8,512 bases of DNA, from assembly GCA_030706285.1 (NCBI GenBank), contig JAUZOU010000116.1, forward strand, positions 1-8,512. Direction: 5' to 3'. This stretch comes from Bacteroidota bacterium (GTDB lineage Bacteria; Bacteroidota; Bacteroidia; Bacteroidales; UBA1402). Made by a program: the position numbers and the translations under genes. The notes under the pieces are model-generated. The model saw only the letters and a list, made by a program, of their open reading frames with translations, was not told the DNA's origin and searched no databases. Shown here in pieces: positions 1 through 6,064 of this stretch (positions are counted from its first letter, which is position 1; each line of letters opens with the position of its first letter).

Positions 1-230
1 AGCTGCAACGTCGCGATGATGATCATCATGCCAAGCAATAGAAAAATGGTGTTGGTATCGATGGCGGCCACCGCTTCGCCGGGTGTCAGCACGCCGAACA
101 GCACCATGGCGATAGCTCCACAGAAGGCCGCGGATGGCCTGTCGATGTTGACGCCAGGTAACCGGGTAAAAATAATGCCCAGGTAGGTGAGGCAAAAAAT
201 GATCAGCGCAATGATTTGACTGCTCTCCAT
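1..230 (-). CDS. ArsB/NhaD-type (SLC13/ion-transporter superfamily) permease, N-terminal part
   Basis: This is a partial gene. It starts at the ATG complementary to 228-230 and runs off the left edge, so only about 76 residues are visible. They form very hydrophobic segments at about residues 4-21, 34-50 and 60-76. Between the first two lies a short polar stretch with the sequence NIDRPSAAF. The arrangement of IDR(P/T)xAA, then GVLTPGEAVAAID, then NTIFLLLGMMII matches the N-terminus of the ArsB/NhaD and citrate-transporter-like permeases, which move anions or exchange ions across the inner membrane. The transported substrate cannot be read from this fragment. The start lies 6 bp after the ftcD stop codon, and a purine-rich GGGAATAG in the ftcD 3' end could serve as ribosome binding site, so the two genes are probably co-transcribed. 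The family call is fairly safe; the specific function is open. Confidence 0.75.
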   Translation of the reverse strand, partial: MESSQIIALIIFCLTYLGIIFTRLPGVNIDRPSAAFCGAIAMVLFGVLTPGEAVAAIDTNTIFLLLGMMIIIATLQ

Positions 231-236
231 TTGAGA

Positions 237-1139
237 CTATTCCCAAATTTTATATTCCAGTACTTTGTCTATGGACAACGCTTCAAACCGGAGGTAATAA
301 GCGGCCGTGTCGGCTAACGCCTGAAGCGGGATCATGCCGATCAGTTCACTGTTGGCAATTTCAACACCATATCTCCCGGCTTCCATTCGTACCATTTCAA
401 ATACCTGATAGAGACTTGTCCGGCTAAAATCGGTCAGATTGATGGATACCTGCACCATGGATTGGGAAGTCAGGGCTACGCCCAAGGCTTTACAGTACCT
501 TAGTCCTCCGCTGGAATGCCGTATTCGTTTGGCAATGGCTTTGGCTATATCCAACCGGTCCGTGTGCAGGTTAATATTGTAGGCAATCAGGAAATGTCTC
601 GCTCCGATGATGGAAGCTCCGGCTGTCGGGTGTGGTTTGTCCGGTCCAAAATCCGGTTTCCACAATGGATTTTCCATTTTTTCCGCCAAGCCTTCAAACT
701 CACCTTTGCGGACCTCAGCCAGGTTAACACGATGTGGGGCTGTAGCAGCCGACTCATATAAATATACGGGCAAGTCAAATTGCCTGGCCACTTCCTGACC
801 GACTTCCCTGGAGAGTGTGATCGCTTCGTCCATGGTCATATGGCTGATCGGTATGAATGGAACGACATCGGCTGCGCCCATTCTTGGATGTTCGCCGGTA
901 TGATGGTTGAGGTCTATGAGTTGTACCGCTGTCCCGATCGCCTGAATCATTGTATCACGGACAGGCTCAGGTTGGCCGGCAATCGTGACGACCATCCGGT
1001 TATGATCGGTGTCATGGCTGTAATCAAGGAGTTTCACACCCGCTTTGCCACGAAAGCAATCGAGGATTTTTTCCATTTTTGCGGTGTCCCTGCCTTCGCT
1101 GAAATTGGGAACACATTCTACAAGTTTAGTTGGCAACAT
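237..1139 (-). CDS. ftcD: Glutamate formimidoyltransferase (stand-alone)
   Basis: The enzyme transfers the formimidoyl group between tetrahydrofolate and glutamate, the folate-linked last step of histidine breakdown via N-formimidoyl-glutamate; it is cytoplasmic. The 300-residue protein begins with LVECVPNFSEGRD, the family N-terminus. It carries GEHPRMGAADVVPFIPI from residue 82, where H84 aligns with the catalytic His82 of the mammalian enzyme. Other family stretches are LPVYLYE (123-129), KPDFGP (161-166), GARHFLIAYNINL (179-191) and LIGMIPLQAL (267-276). The protein stops after the transferase domain. The cyclodeaminase domain of the about 540-residue bifunctional animal protein is absent, which is normal for Bacteroidota, where the deaminase is usually a separate gene. 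No other histidine-utilisation gene is in the window. The gene appears to be the first of its transcript, followed at 6 bp by a permease. No clear Shine-Dalgarno sequence precedes the ATG. Confidence 0.95.
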   Translation of the reverse strand: MLPTKLVECVPNFSEGRDTAKMEKILDCFRGKAGVKLLDYSHDTDHNRMVVTIAGQPEPVRDTMIQAIGTAVQLIDLNHHTGEHPRMGAADVVPFIPISHMTMDEAITLSREVGQEVARQFDLPVYLYESAATAPHRVNLAEVRKGEFEGLAEKMENPLWKPDFGPDKPHPTAGASIIGARHFLIAYNINLHTDRLDIAKAIAKRIRHSSGGLRYCKALGVALTSQSMVQVSINLTDFSRTSLYQVFEMVRMEAGRYGVEIANSELIGMIPLQALADTAAYYLRFEALSIDKVLEYKIWE

Positions 1140-1170
1140 GATGATCGTAGTTTAGCATAAACAAACCAGA

Positions 1171-1178
1171 CAAAAATA
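1171..1178 (-). promoter_or_regulatory. Candidate -7 promoter element for ftcD
   Basis: Read on the minus strand this is TATTTTTG, a match to the Bacteroidota -7 consensus TAnnTTTG. It lies about 32 bases before the ftcD start, giving a short leader. No TTTG is seen at the expected -33 distance, so this is a partial match only. Confidence 0.4.
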
Positions 1179-1427
1179 CATTTTTTGTAGCGAAGAATGA
1201 TGATAAAACGACTGATTCAGTCTGAATACCGGTTGTCAGCAGATCAAAAGAAGGGGCTACTGTCGTCAGTCTGCAACAGGACGGTTTGTCTTTTATTCTG
1301 CAGATACGAATAGCTATTCCCAATAAATATGGAAGCCTTATTCGTCTGCCTTCCTGAACCGTAAAAACGTCGATGAAATCATACTTCCGATCGTCAAAAC
1401 CATTTGTAAGTAACTTCTTCCAGGTAG

Positions 1428-1468
1428 AACGGCCTAATAGGGCTCATTAGCTGTTTTTTTTGGCCGTT
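1428..1468 (+). repeat. Inverted repeat with inner hairpin and T-run upstream of patatin gene
   Basis: AACGGCC at 1428-1434 pairs perfectly with GGCCGTT at 1462-1468. Inside it, TAAT (1435-1438) pairs with ATTA (1446-1449), and eight T residues follow at 1454-1461. The repeat lies 55 bases before the patatin start codon and just upstream of the candidate -7 element. It could be an operator or the weak terminator of a short transcript from the intergenic region. The stems are short, so the role is uncertain. Confidence 0.4.
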
Positions 1469-1495
1469 TTCAGTGGGTGCTTCTGGTTAAAATGT

Positions 1496-1503
1496 TATAT
1501 TTG
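1496..1503 (+). promoter_or_regulatory. Candidate -7 promoter element for the patatin gene
   Basis: TATATTTG matches the Bacteroidota -7 consensus TAnnTTTG. It lies 20 bases before the ATG at 1524, which predicts a leader of only about a dozen bases. There is no TTTG at -33. Its position supports the long start at 1524 over the internal Met at residue 44. Confidence 0.45.
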
Positions 1504-1523
1504 TATAACCTCAAAACTGCCGG

Positions 1524-2480
1524 ATGAATCAAAAACAATTGTACATTCTGATGTTCCTTTTGATGGCGATCGTTGTCATTCAGAATCGGCCAAAAATCAT
1601 CGAACCTCGTTCGGATGTGGCGCCAACAGGTCAAGCCTCCGGATCCGAAGCGATGAATCCATATATAGACATGGTAGCGGATAAGAATGCACCCTATCAA
1701 TTGGGTATTGCTTTAAGCGGGGGAGGTGCTAAAGGGTTTTGTCATGCAGGTGTGTTGAAGGCATTGGAGGAGAATGGCATTAAGCCGGATGTGTTAGCCG
1801 GTGTCAGTGCCGGAGCTGTTGTGGCTGCCCTCTATGCTGACGGTTATAGTCCTGATTCAATAATAGGATTGTTTCAACATGCCAGATACCGGAATTATAT
1901 CCGGTTTGGCTTTTCTGACGGTGGCTTTTTCAGTATGGATGGATTTAAAGCGTTCCTGGATACGGTGTTGAGGGCAAAAACATTCGAAGAACTGGCTATT
2001 CCGTTACGAGTCGTGGCCACCGATCTGGATAAAGGGCAAAGTGTCGTCTTTGACAAAGGCAATCTGGTCGATGCGTTGGTTGCCTCTTGTTCTGTGCCCA
2101 TCTTGTTTACCCCCTATACCATAGATGGTGTCAATTACGTGGACGGAGGCGTGCTACAGAATCTGCCTGCTTTTGCCATCCGGAAAGACTGTAAAGTCCT
2201 GCTAGGCGTCAGCACCGGTCCAATGAAAAACAGCTCTTATGAAAAAACCATTTCTGACATTGCCTTACGTTCCTATAAATTTATCTTTCGCAACAATACC
2301 CGATATGCGAAAAAAATGTGCGATTATGTCATTGAACCGGCCGATATGAATCAGTACAGTGGCGCCGATGTGCTGGATTACAAGAGGATTTTTAACCTTG
2401 GGTACACTGAAACGAAACGGTTGGTACAAAATGATACCGTCATGCGCTTGTTGAAAGGTAAGATGCAACCTAAAAAATGA
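1524..2480 (+). CDS. Membrane-anchored patatin-like phospholipase/acyl hydrolase
   Basis: This is a 318-residue serine hydrolase of the patatin family, expected to cleave acyl esters of lipids with a Ser-Asp dyad. All landmarks are present: the glycine-rich oxyanion loop LSGGGAKG (64-71), the nucleophile elbow GVSAG (93-97, S95) and the YVDGG motif (205-209) with catalytic D207. The family segment PLRVVATDL is at 160-168. The core resembles bacterial RssA/NTE-type single-domain patatins of about 260 residues. An N-terminal hydrophobic helix (about residues 7-20) and a polar linker to about residue 57 precede it, suggesting an inner-membrane anchor; no lipobox Cys is present. Which side of the membrane the enzyme faces is not certain. 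It is the only plus-strand protein gene in the window, stands alone, and ends at a strong hairpin. The lipid substrate cannot be inferred. Confidence 0.9.
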   Translation: MNQKQLYILMFLLMAIVVIQNRPKIIEPRSDVAPTGQASGSEAMNPYIDMVADKNAPYQLGIALSGGGAKGFCHAGVLKALEENGIKPDVLAGVSAGAVVAALYADGYSPDSIIGLFQHARYRNYIRFGFSDGGFFSMDGFKAFLDTVLRAKTFEELAIPLRVVATDLDKGQSVVFDKGNLVDALVASCSVPILFTPYTIDGVNYVDGGVLQNLPAFAIRKDCKVLLGVSTGPMKNSSYEKTISDIALRSYKFIFRNNTRYAKKMCDYVIEPADMNQYSGADVLDYKRIFNLGYTETKRLVQNDTVMRLLKGKMQPKK

Positions 2481-2482
2481 AT

Positions 2483-2518
2483 AAAGAGGACGTCTCAAAA
2501 GTCTGAGGCGCCCTCTTT
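2483..2518. terminator. Hairpin terminator between convergent genes, probably bidirectional
   Basis: A 15-bp stem pairs 2483-2497 (AAAGAGGACGTCTCA) with 2504-2518 (TGAGGCGCCCTCTTT), with one A-C mismatch and one G-T pair, around a 6-nt loop AAAGTC. It starts three bases after the patatin stop codon and ends 25 bp before the aminotransferase stop codon. The A/T flanks give U-rich ends in both directions, better on the minus strand, where CTCTTTATTCATTTTTT follows the stem. Confidence 0.85.
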
Positions 2519-2542
2519 GAGTTTGGTTGTAAGCCGATAGGG

Positions 2543-3736
2543 CTAGCTCAATTTGGCCAGGGTCTCTTTCACTCGTTTCATGGCTTCAATGATGTTTTCA
2601 TCAGAAGTGGCATAGGAAAACCTCAGACAATTTGGTGCGCCGAATGCGGCACCACCTACGGAAGCAACATGCCCCTCTTCAAGCAGATACATGGCCAGAT
2701 CGGCGGCATTGTTGATCTTTCTGCCGGCATGAGCTGTTCCAAAATAGGCGTTGCATTCCGGAAAAATGTAGAAGGCGCCTTCCGGAGTGGCTGTCTTAAA
2801 TCCCGGGATTTCTTTAGCCAGGCTGACGATCAGATCCCGGCGGCGTTTAAAGGCTGCCCGCATATCCTCGACAGGCTGCTGGTTGCCCGTGTAAGCTGCT
2901 TCAGCTGCTTTCTGGGAAACAGAACATGGTCCGGATGTATACTGACCCTGCAGTTTACTGCAGGCAGAGGCGATCCATTGAGGAGCGGCAATCCAGCCGA
3001 TACGCCAGCCTGTCATGGCATAAGCTTTCGAAACACCGTTAATGATGACAACCCGGTCGCGGATCTCTTCAAATTCAGCCATGCTGGTGTGTTTGCCGAC
3101 ATAATTGATGTGTTCGTATATTTCGTCGGAAAGGATGATGACATTCGGATGCTTGGCCAAAACCTCAGCCAGTCCCTTCAATTCTTCTTTACTATACACA
3201 CTGCCGGTAGGATTCGAAGGAGAGCAAAGAATCAAAGCTTTCGTCTTTGGTGTAATAGCTGCTTCCAACTGAGCCGGGGTAATCTTAAAATCCTGATCAA
3301 TGCCGGCACTGATGATGACATTCTTGCCTTCAGCCAGTTTGACCATTTCCACATAGCTAACCCAGTAAGGAGCAGGTACGATGACCTCGTCTCCTTTATC
3401 GACAATGGCAAGTAAGGCATTGCAGACAGATTGCTTGGCTCCGTTTGAACAGACAATTTGTTCCGGCTTGTACTCCAGCCCGTTCTCGCGTTTCAGCTTT
3501 TCAACAATGGCTTTTCGTAGGGCCGGATAACCTGGAACCGGAGAGTAGAAGGAAAAATTATCTTCAATGGCTTTTTTTGCAGCTGCCTTAATGTGGTCTG
3601 GTGTGAAGAAATCGGGTTCTCCGACACTCATGTTAATAACATCGATGCCCTTCGCTTTAAGCTCATTACTTTTTTGAGACATGGCAAGCGTCTCAGAGGG
3701 CGATAGGCTGGCCAATCGTTCAGAAACTGAATTCAT
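2543..3736 (-). CDS. aspC: Aspartate aminotransferase, class I PLP-dependent (1-gamma type)
   Basis: This 397-residue cytoplasmic enzyme of fold type I swaps amino groups between aspartate (possibly also other amino acids) and 2-oxoglutarate using pyridoxal phosphate. Visible signatures: SVGEPDF (37-43), the substrate-contacting glycine region; SNGAKQ (98-103), which binds the cofactor phosphate; Y124-W125 stacking on the ring; PSNPTG (173-178, N175); SDEIYEHI (203-210, D204 and Y207); Schiff-base lysine K237 in SKAYAMTGWRIG; and R372 in NCLRFSYA, which binds the alpha-carboxylate. Length and motif spacing fit the Thermus-type 1-gamma aspartate aminotransferases. Specificity within this group (aspartate, prephenate or aromatic acids) is not certain from motifs alone. 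It lies 93 bp downstream of the GH43 gene with its own candidate promoter, and converges on the patatin gene. The symbol aspC follows common usage and is not proof of orthology. Confidence 0.92.
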   Translation of the reverse strand: MNSVSERLASLSPSETLAMSQKSNELKAKGIDVINMSVGEPDFFTPDHIKAAAKKAIEDNFSFYSPVPGYPALRKAIVEKLKRENGLEYKPEQIVCSNGAKQSVCNALLAIVDKGDEVIVPAPYWVSYVEMVKLAEGKNVIISAGIDQDFKITPAQLEAAITPKTKALILCSPSNPTGSVYSKEELKGLAEVLAKHPNVIILSDEIYEHINYVGKHTSMAEFEEIRDRVVIINGVSKAYAMTGWRIGWIAAPQWIASACSKLQGQYTSGPCSVSQKAAEAAYTGNQQPVEDMRAAFKRRRDLIVSLAKEIPGFKTATPEGAFYIFPECNAYFGTAHAGRKINNAADLAMYLLEEGHVASVGGAAFGAPNCLRFSYATSDENIIEAMKRVKETLAKLS

Positions 3737-3761
3737 AGTTTTAATGGATTTTTCACGTGTA

Positions 3762-3791
3762 AAAATATAAAAAAAGCCGGTTTATGTCAAT
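3762..3791 (-). promoter_or_regulatory. Candidate promoter for the aminotransferase gene
   Basis: On the minus strand ATTG (3788-3791) is followed after 18 bases by TATATTTT (3762-3769). Each differs by one base from the Bacteroidota elements TTTG and TAnnTTTG. The start codon is 25 bases downstream. This suggests that the aminotransferase can be transcribed independently of the operon ending at 3830, although I see no terminator in the 93-bp gap, so readthrough is also possible. Confidence 0.45.
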
Positions 3792-3829
3792 CTGTAACTG
3801 AAAATACGGGATGTGGTTGCAATTTGTTA

Positions 3830-4831
3830 TTACTCCGGATTCTGGCCAAGCACTTCCAATCCATGGATGATGTCATCGTTGACTTTGAAGGCCGTACCAT
3901 GTCTCACACCAGCTGGAAACCGGACAAGGTCGTTGATGTTTTCCCATTTGGCTTCTTTCAGGCTGCGGCATCGCATGGCCCCGTATCGTTTGTTACGGTA
4001 TTTATCCCAATACAAATAAACGTATTTCCCGATTTTGATGGCGGTAGGTCCTTCTGCCCATTCCTGGCCGGTCAATGGTTCTGAAACTTTGACAGGAAAT
4101 TTCCTGATTCGTTTGGAGGCTACGACCCGGATGTTCTTTTCAACAGGGTTTTCGTTCTCGTTTTTCAGGAACATGTAATAGGTGCATTTTTGTTTCAGGA
4201 TAAAGGCATCGATCACGCTGAAGCCTGGATCGTAGAACAGTTTTGTCTTTGAGAACTTGACAAAATCTTTTGTCGTGGTATAATACAACCGGTGATTATA
4301 GGCTGAATCGTTTCCGGCTGTTTGAGGGAAACGGCCTGGTATGGTCGAGGCCCAAATGATAAAGAAGGTTTTTGTCGACTTTTTATAAAAAAGTTCAGGC
4401 GCCCAGGTATTGCGGACATTCGGCTCATTTGCCATGACCGGCAACTCTTTTTGCTCGGACCAATGAATGAGGTCTTTTGAAGAAGCGTAGCCGATGTTGT
4501 TTTCTGTCCATCCTGTGGTCCAGACCATGTGGAAGACGCCTTTTGAATCTCTGACAATGCTTGGATCCCGCATCAGCTTGGCTTTCCCTACTGTCGGTTT
4601 AAGCAGGGCATTTCCATTGTTCAACGTTTTCCAGATCAGCCCATCGTAACTGTACATCAGGTGAAGCCCGTCTTCACCATTGCCTGTGAAATAGCAGAAC
4701 AGGTAGGCTGGGTCATTCTTAAAGATAGTGGATAAAAAATCCTTCTCCTTTTTGGGTGGATTGGCATGAACCATCCCTCCGGTTAGGAACAGCATGGCGC
4801 ATGCCAATGTGAACAATTTTTTTAAGCTCAT
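3830..4831 (-). CDS. Secreted glycoside hydrolase family 43 protein (Bt3655-like), putative arabinofuranosidase
   Basis: The protein has 333 residues. Its signal peptide is about residues 1-23: lysines, a hydrophobic core, then VHA before the mature N-terminus; no lipobox is seen, so it is probably periplasmic. The rest reads as a five-bladed beta-propeller. It has the repeating pattern of aromatic strands with (Y/S)S-DG-IW, SSKDLIHW and TTKDFVKF turns, and the GH43 hallmark WAPELFY at 143-149. By position the likely catalytic acids are D89 (RDPSI, base), D208 (VIDAF, pKa modulator) and E260 (AEGP, proton donor), with H311 (RHGT) near the C-terminus. The opening AYLFCYFTG followed by DGLIWKTLN resembles the subgroup containing Bacteroides Bt3655, described as an arabinofuranosidase; the substrate here is inference. 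The start lies 16 bp after the ribBA stop codon, so the gene is probably the last of that operon. No SusC/SusD or other polysaccharide-utilisation gene is nearby. Confidence 0.82.
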   Translation of the reverse strand: MSLKKLFTLACAMLFLTGGMVHANPPKKEKDFLSTIFKNDPAYLFCYFTGNGEDGLHLMYSYDGLIWKTLNNGNALLKPTVGKAKLMRDPSIVRDSKGVFHMVWTTGWTENNIGYASSKDLIHWSEQKELPVMANEPNVRNTWAPELFYKKSTKTFFIIWASTIPGRFPQTAGNDSAYNHRLYYTTTKDFVKFSKTKLFYDPGFSVIDAFILKQKCTYYMFLKNENENPVEKNIRVVASKRIRKFPVKVSEPLTGQEWAEGPTAIKIGKYVYLYWDKYRNKRYGAMRCRSLKEAKWENINDLVRFPAGVRHGTAFKVNDDIIHGLEVLGQNPE

Positions 4832-4847
4832 GGTGCGAGGATTTGAA

Positions 4848-6062
4848 TTATAAAATACTTTTTAGCGTATGTCCCATGCGTTCTTTTTTAGTGCGCATGT
4901 ATTTTTCGTTGTATGGATTTGTCGGAATCTCAAGCGGTACGTTCTCCGTGATGGTCAGGCCGTAAGACTCAAGGCCGATGCGTTTGACCGGATTGTTGGT
5001 CATCAGACGCATTTTACGAACCCCAATTTTACGTAAAATCTGAGCTCCGACACCATAATCCCGCTCATCGGCGTTAAAACCAAGGTGAAGGTTCGCATCA
5101 ATGGTGTCTAATCCCTGTTCCTGAAGTTTGTATGCTTTGATTTTGTTCATGAGCCCGATGCCCCGGCCTTCCTGATTCATATAGACCAATACGCCCCGGC
5201 CTTCTTTTTCAATCGTTTCCATGGCTTTGTGGAGCTGTTCTCCGCATTCACAGCGCAAGGAGCCAAACGTATCCCCAGTCATGCAACTGGAATGCACGCG
5301 AACGAGGATGGGCTCATCAGGTTCCCAGGTTCCTTTTACCAGCGCGATGTGTTCCAGGCCTGTCGCTGTCTGCAAAAACGGAATCAGCCGGAAATAGCCG
5401 TATTTGGTTGGCATCTGGACTTCGGGCCCCATTTCGACAAGCGATTCGATGTTCAATCGGTAGGCAATCAAATCCTTGATGGTGGTGATCTTTAAATTGA
5501 ATTTGCTGGCAATCTCCATCAACTGGGGCATTCTGGCCATGGTGCCATCTTCATTCATGACTTCAATCAACGCGGCAGCCGGACGTAACCCTGCCAACCG
5601 GCACAAATCGATAGACGCTTCCGTATGGCCGGCCCTGCGCAAGACGCCTTTGTCTCTGGCATATAGAGGACTGATGTGTCCCGGACGGCCCAGTTCAGCC
5701 GGTTTGGTGTCCGGATTGGCCAATGCCCGGATGGTGGCAGCTCTGTCTCTGGCCGAAACGCCGGTGGTGCAACCATCCAGCAAGTAATCGACCGTTACCG
5801 TGAATGGGGTGCCAAGCAGGGATGTATTGTTGGACACTTGACGGTCCAGTTCCAGCTCATCGCAACGTTCTTCGGTAATCGGCGCGCAAAGGACGCCACG
5901 GCCCTGTGTGATCATAAAATTGACCTTTTCAGGGGTTATCAGTTCGGCTGATGTGATGAAGTCTCCTTCGTTTTCACGGTCTTCATCGTCTACAACAATC
6001 ACAATGCCACCGTTGGCTATTTCCTCGATGGTTTCTTCTATGTTGCTCAATTTAATTTCCAT
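4848..6062 (-). CDS. ribBA: Bifunctional 3,4-dihydroxy-2-butanone 4-phosphate synthase / GTP cyclohydrolase II
   Basis: This 404-residue fusion supplies both precursors of riboflavin: the four-carbon unit from ribulose 5-phosphate and the pyrimidine from GTP. The RibB half (about 1-203) shows the acidic loop DDEDRENEGDF (25-35), GCTTGVSARDRA (97-108), RPGHISPL (126-133) and RRAGHTEASIDL (142-153), with metal ligand H146. The RibA half (about 204-404) shows VHSSCMTGDTFGSLRCEC, with zinc ligands C260, C271 and C273. It also has NQEGRGIGL (296-304), Y311 (equivalent to E. coli Tyr105 by spacing from the first zinc Cys), DER at 332-334 with the catalytic D and R, and TNNPVKRIGLESYGL (355-369). 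Both active sites look intact. The ATG follows the stop codon of the LptF/LptG gene by 2 bp, suggesting translational coupling. No FMN riboswitch can sit immediately upstream, since that is coding sequence. A GH43 gene follows at 16 bp. Confidence 0.97.
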   Translation of the reverse strand: MEIKLSNIEETIEEIANGGIVIVVDDEDRENEGDFITSAELITPEKVNFMITQGRGVLCAPITEERCDELELDRQVSNNTSLLGTPFTVTVDYLLDGCTTGVSARDRAATIRALANPDTKPAELGRPGHISPLYARDKGVLRRAGHTEASIDLCRLAGLRPAAALIEVMNEDGTMARMPQLMEIASKFNLKITTIKDLIAYRLNIESLVEMGPEVQMPTKYGYFRLIPFLQTATGLEHIALVKGTWEPDEPILVRVHSSCMTGDTFGSLRCECGEQLHKAMETIEKEGRGVLVYMNQEGRGIGLMNKIKAYKLQEQGLDTIDANLHLGFNADERDYGVGAQILRKIGVRKMRLMTNNPVKRIGLESYGLTITENVPLEIPTNPYNEKYMRTKKERMGHTLKSIL

Positions 6063-6064
6063 AA

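Larger units (their letters stand above)
1140..1523. other. Divergent intergenic region between ftcD and the patatin gene
   Basis: I see no credible gene in these 384 bp. The reading frame that overlaps the start of ftcD (1126-1323, minus) has no recognisable protein features. The region holds candidate -7 elements for both flanking genes. It also has a perfect 13-nt palindrome, GACTGA-T-TCAGTC, at 1210-1222, and a nested inverted repeat at 1428-1468 that surrounds a T-run. It could contain a small RNA or a regulatory leader, but nothing here matches a known RNA family that I can recognise by eye. Confidence 0.6.

Noticed and set aside
1126..1323. A 65-codon minus-strand reading frame covering the intergenic region upstream of ftcD
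   Set aside because: It overlaps the ftcD start in another frame, has no recognisable domain or amphipathic pattern, and spans the candidate ftcD promoter.
2669..3415. A 248-codon plus-strand frame opposite the aminotransferase
   Set aside because: It lies entirely antisense to a well-supported PLP enzyme, and its translation is rich in Cys, Phe and Arg without family motifs; it is a shadow frame.
4848..6064. Possible FMN riboswitch controlling ribBA
   Set aside because: Only 2 bp separate ribBA from the upstream coding region, and the 66-bp gap before the permease is too short for the FMN aptamer.
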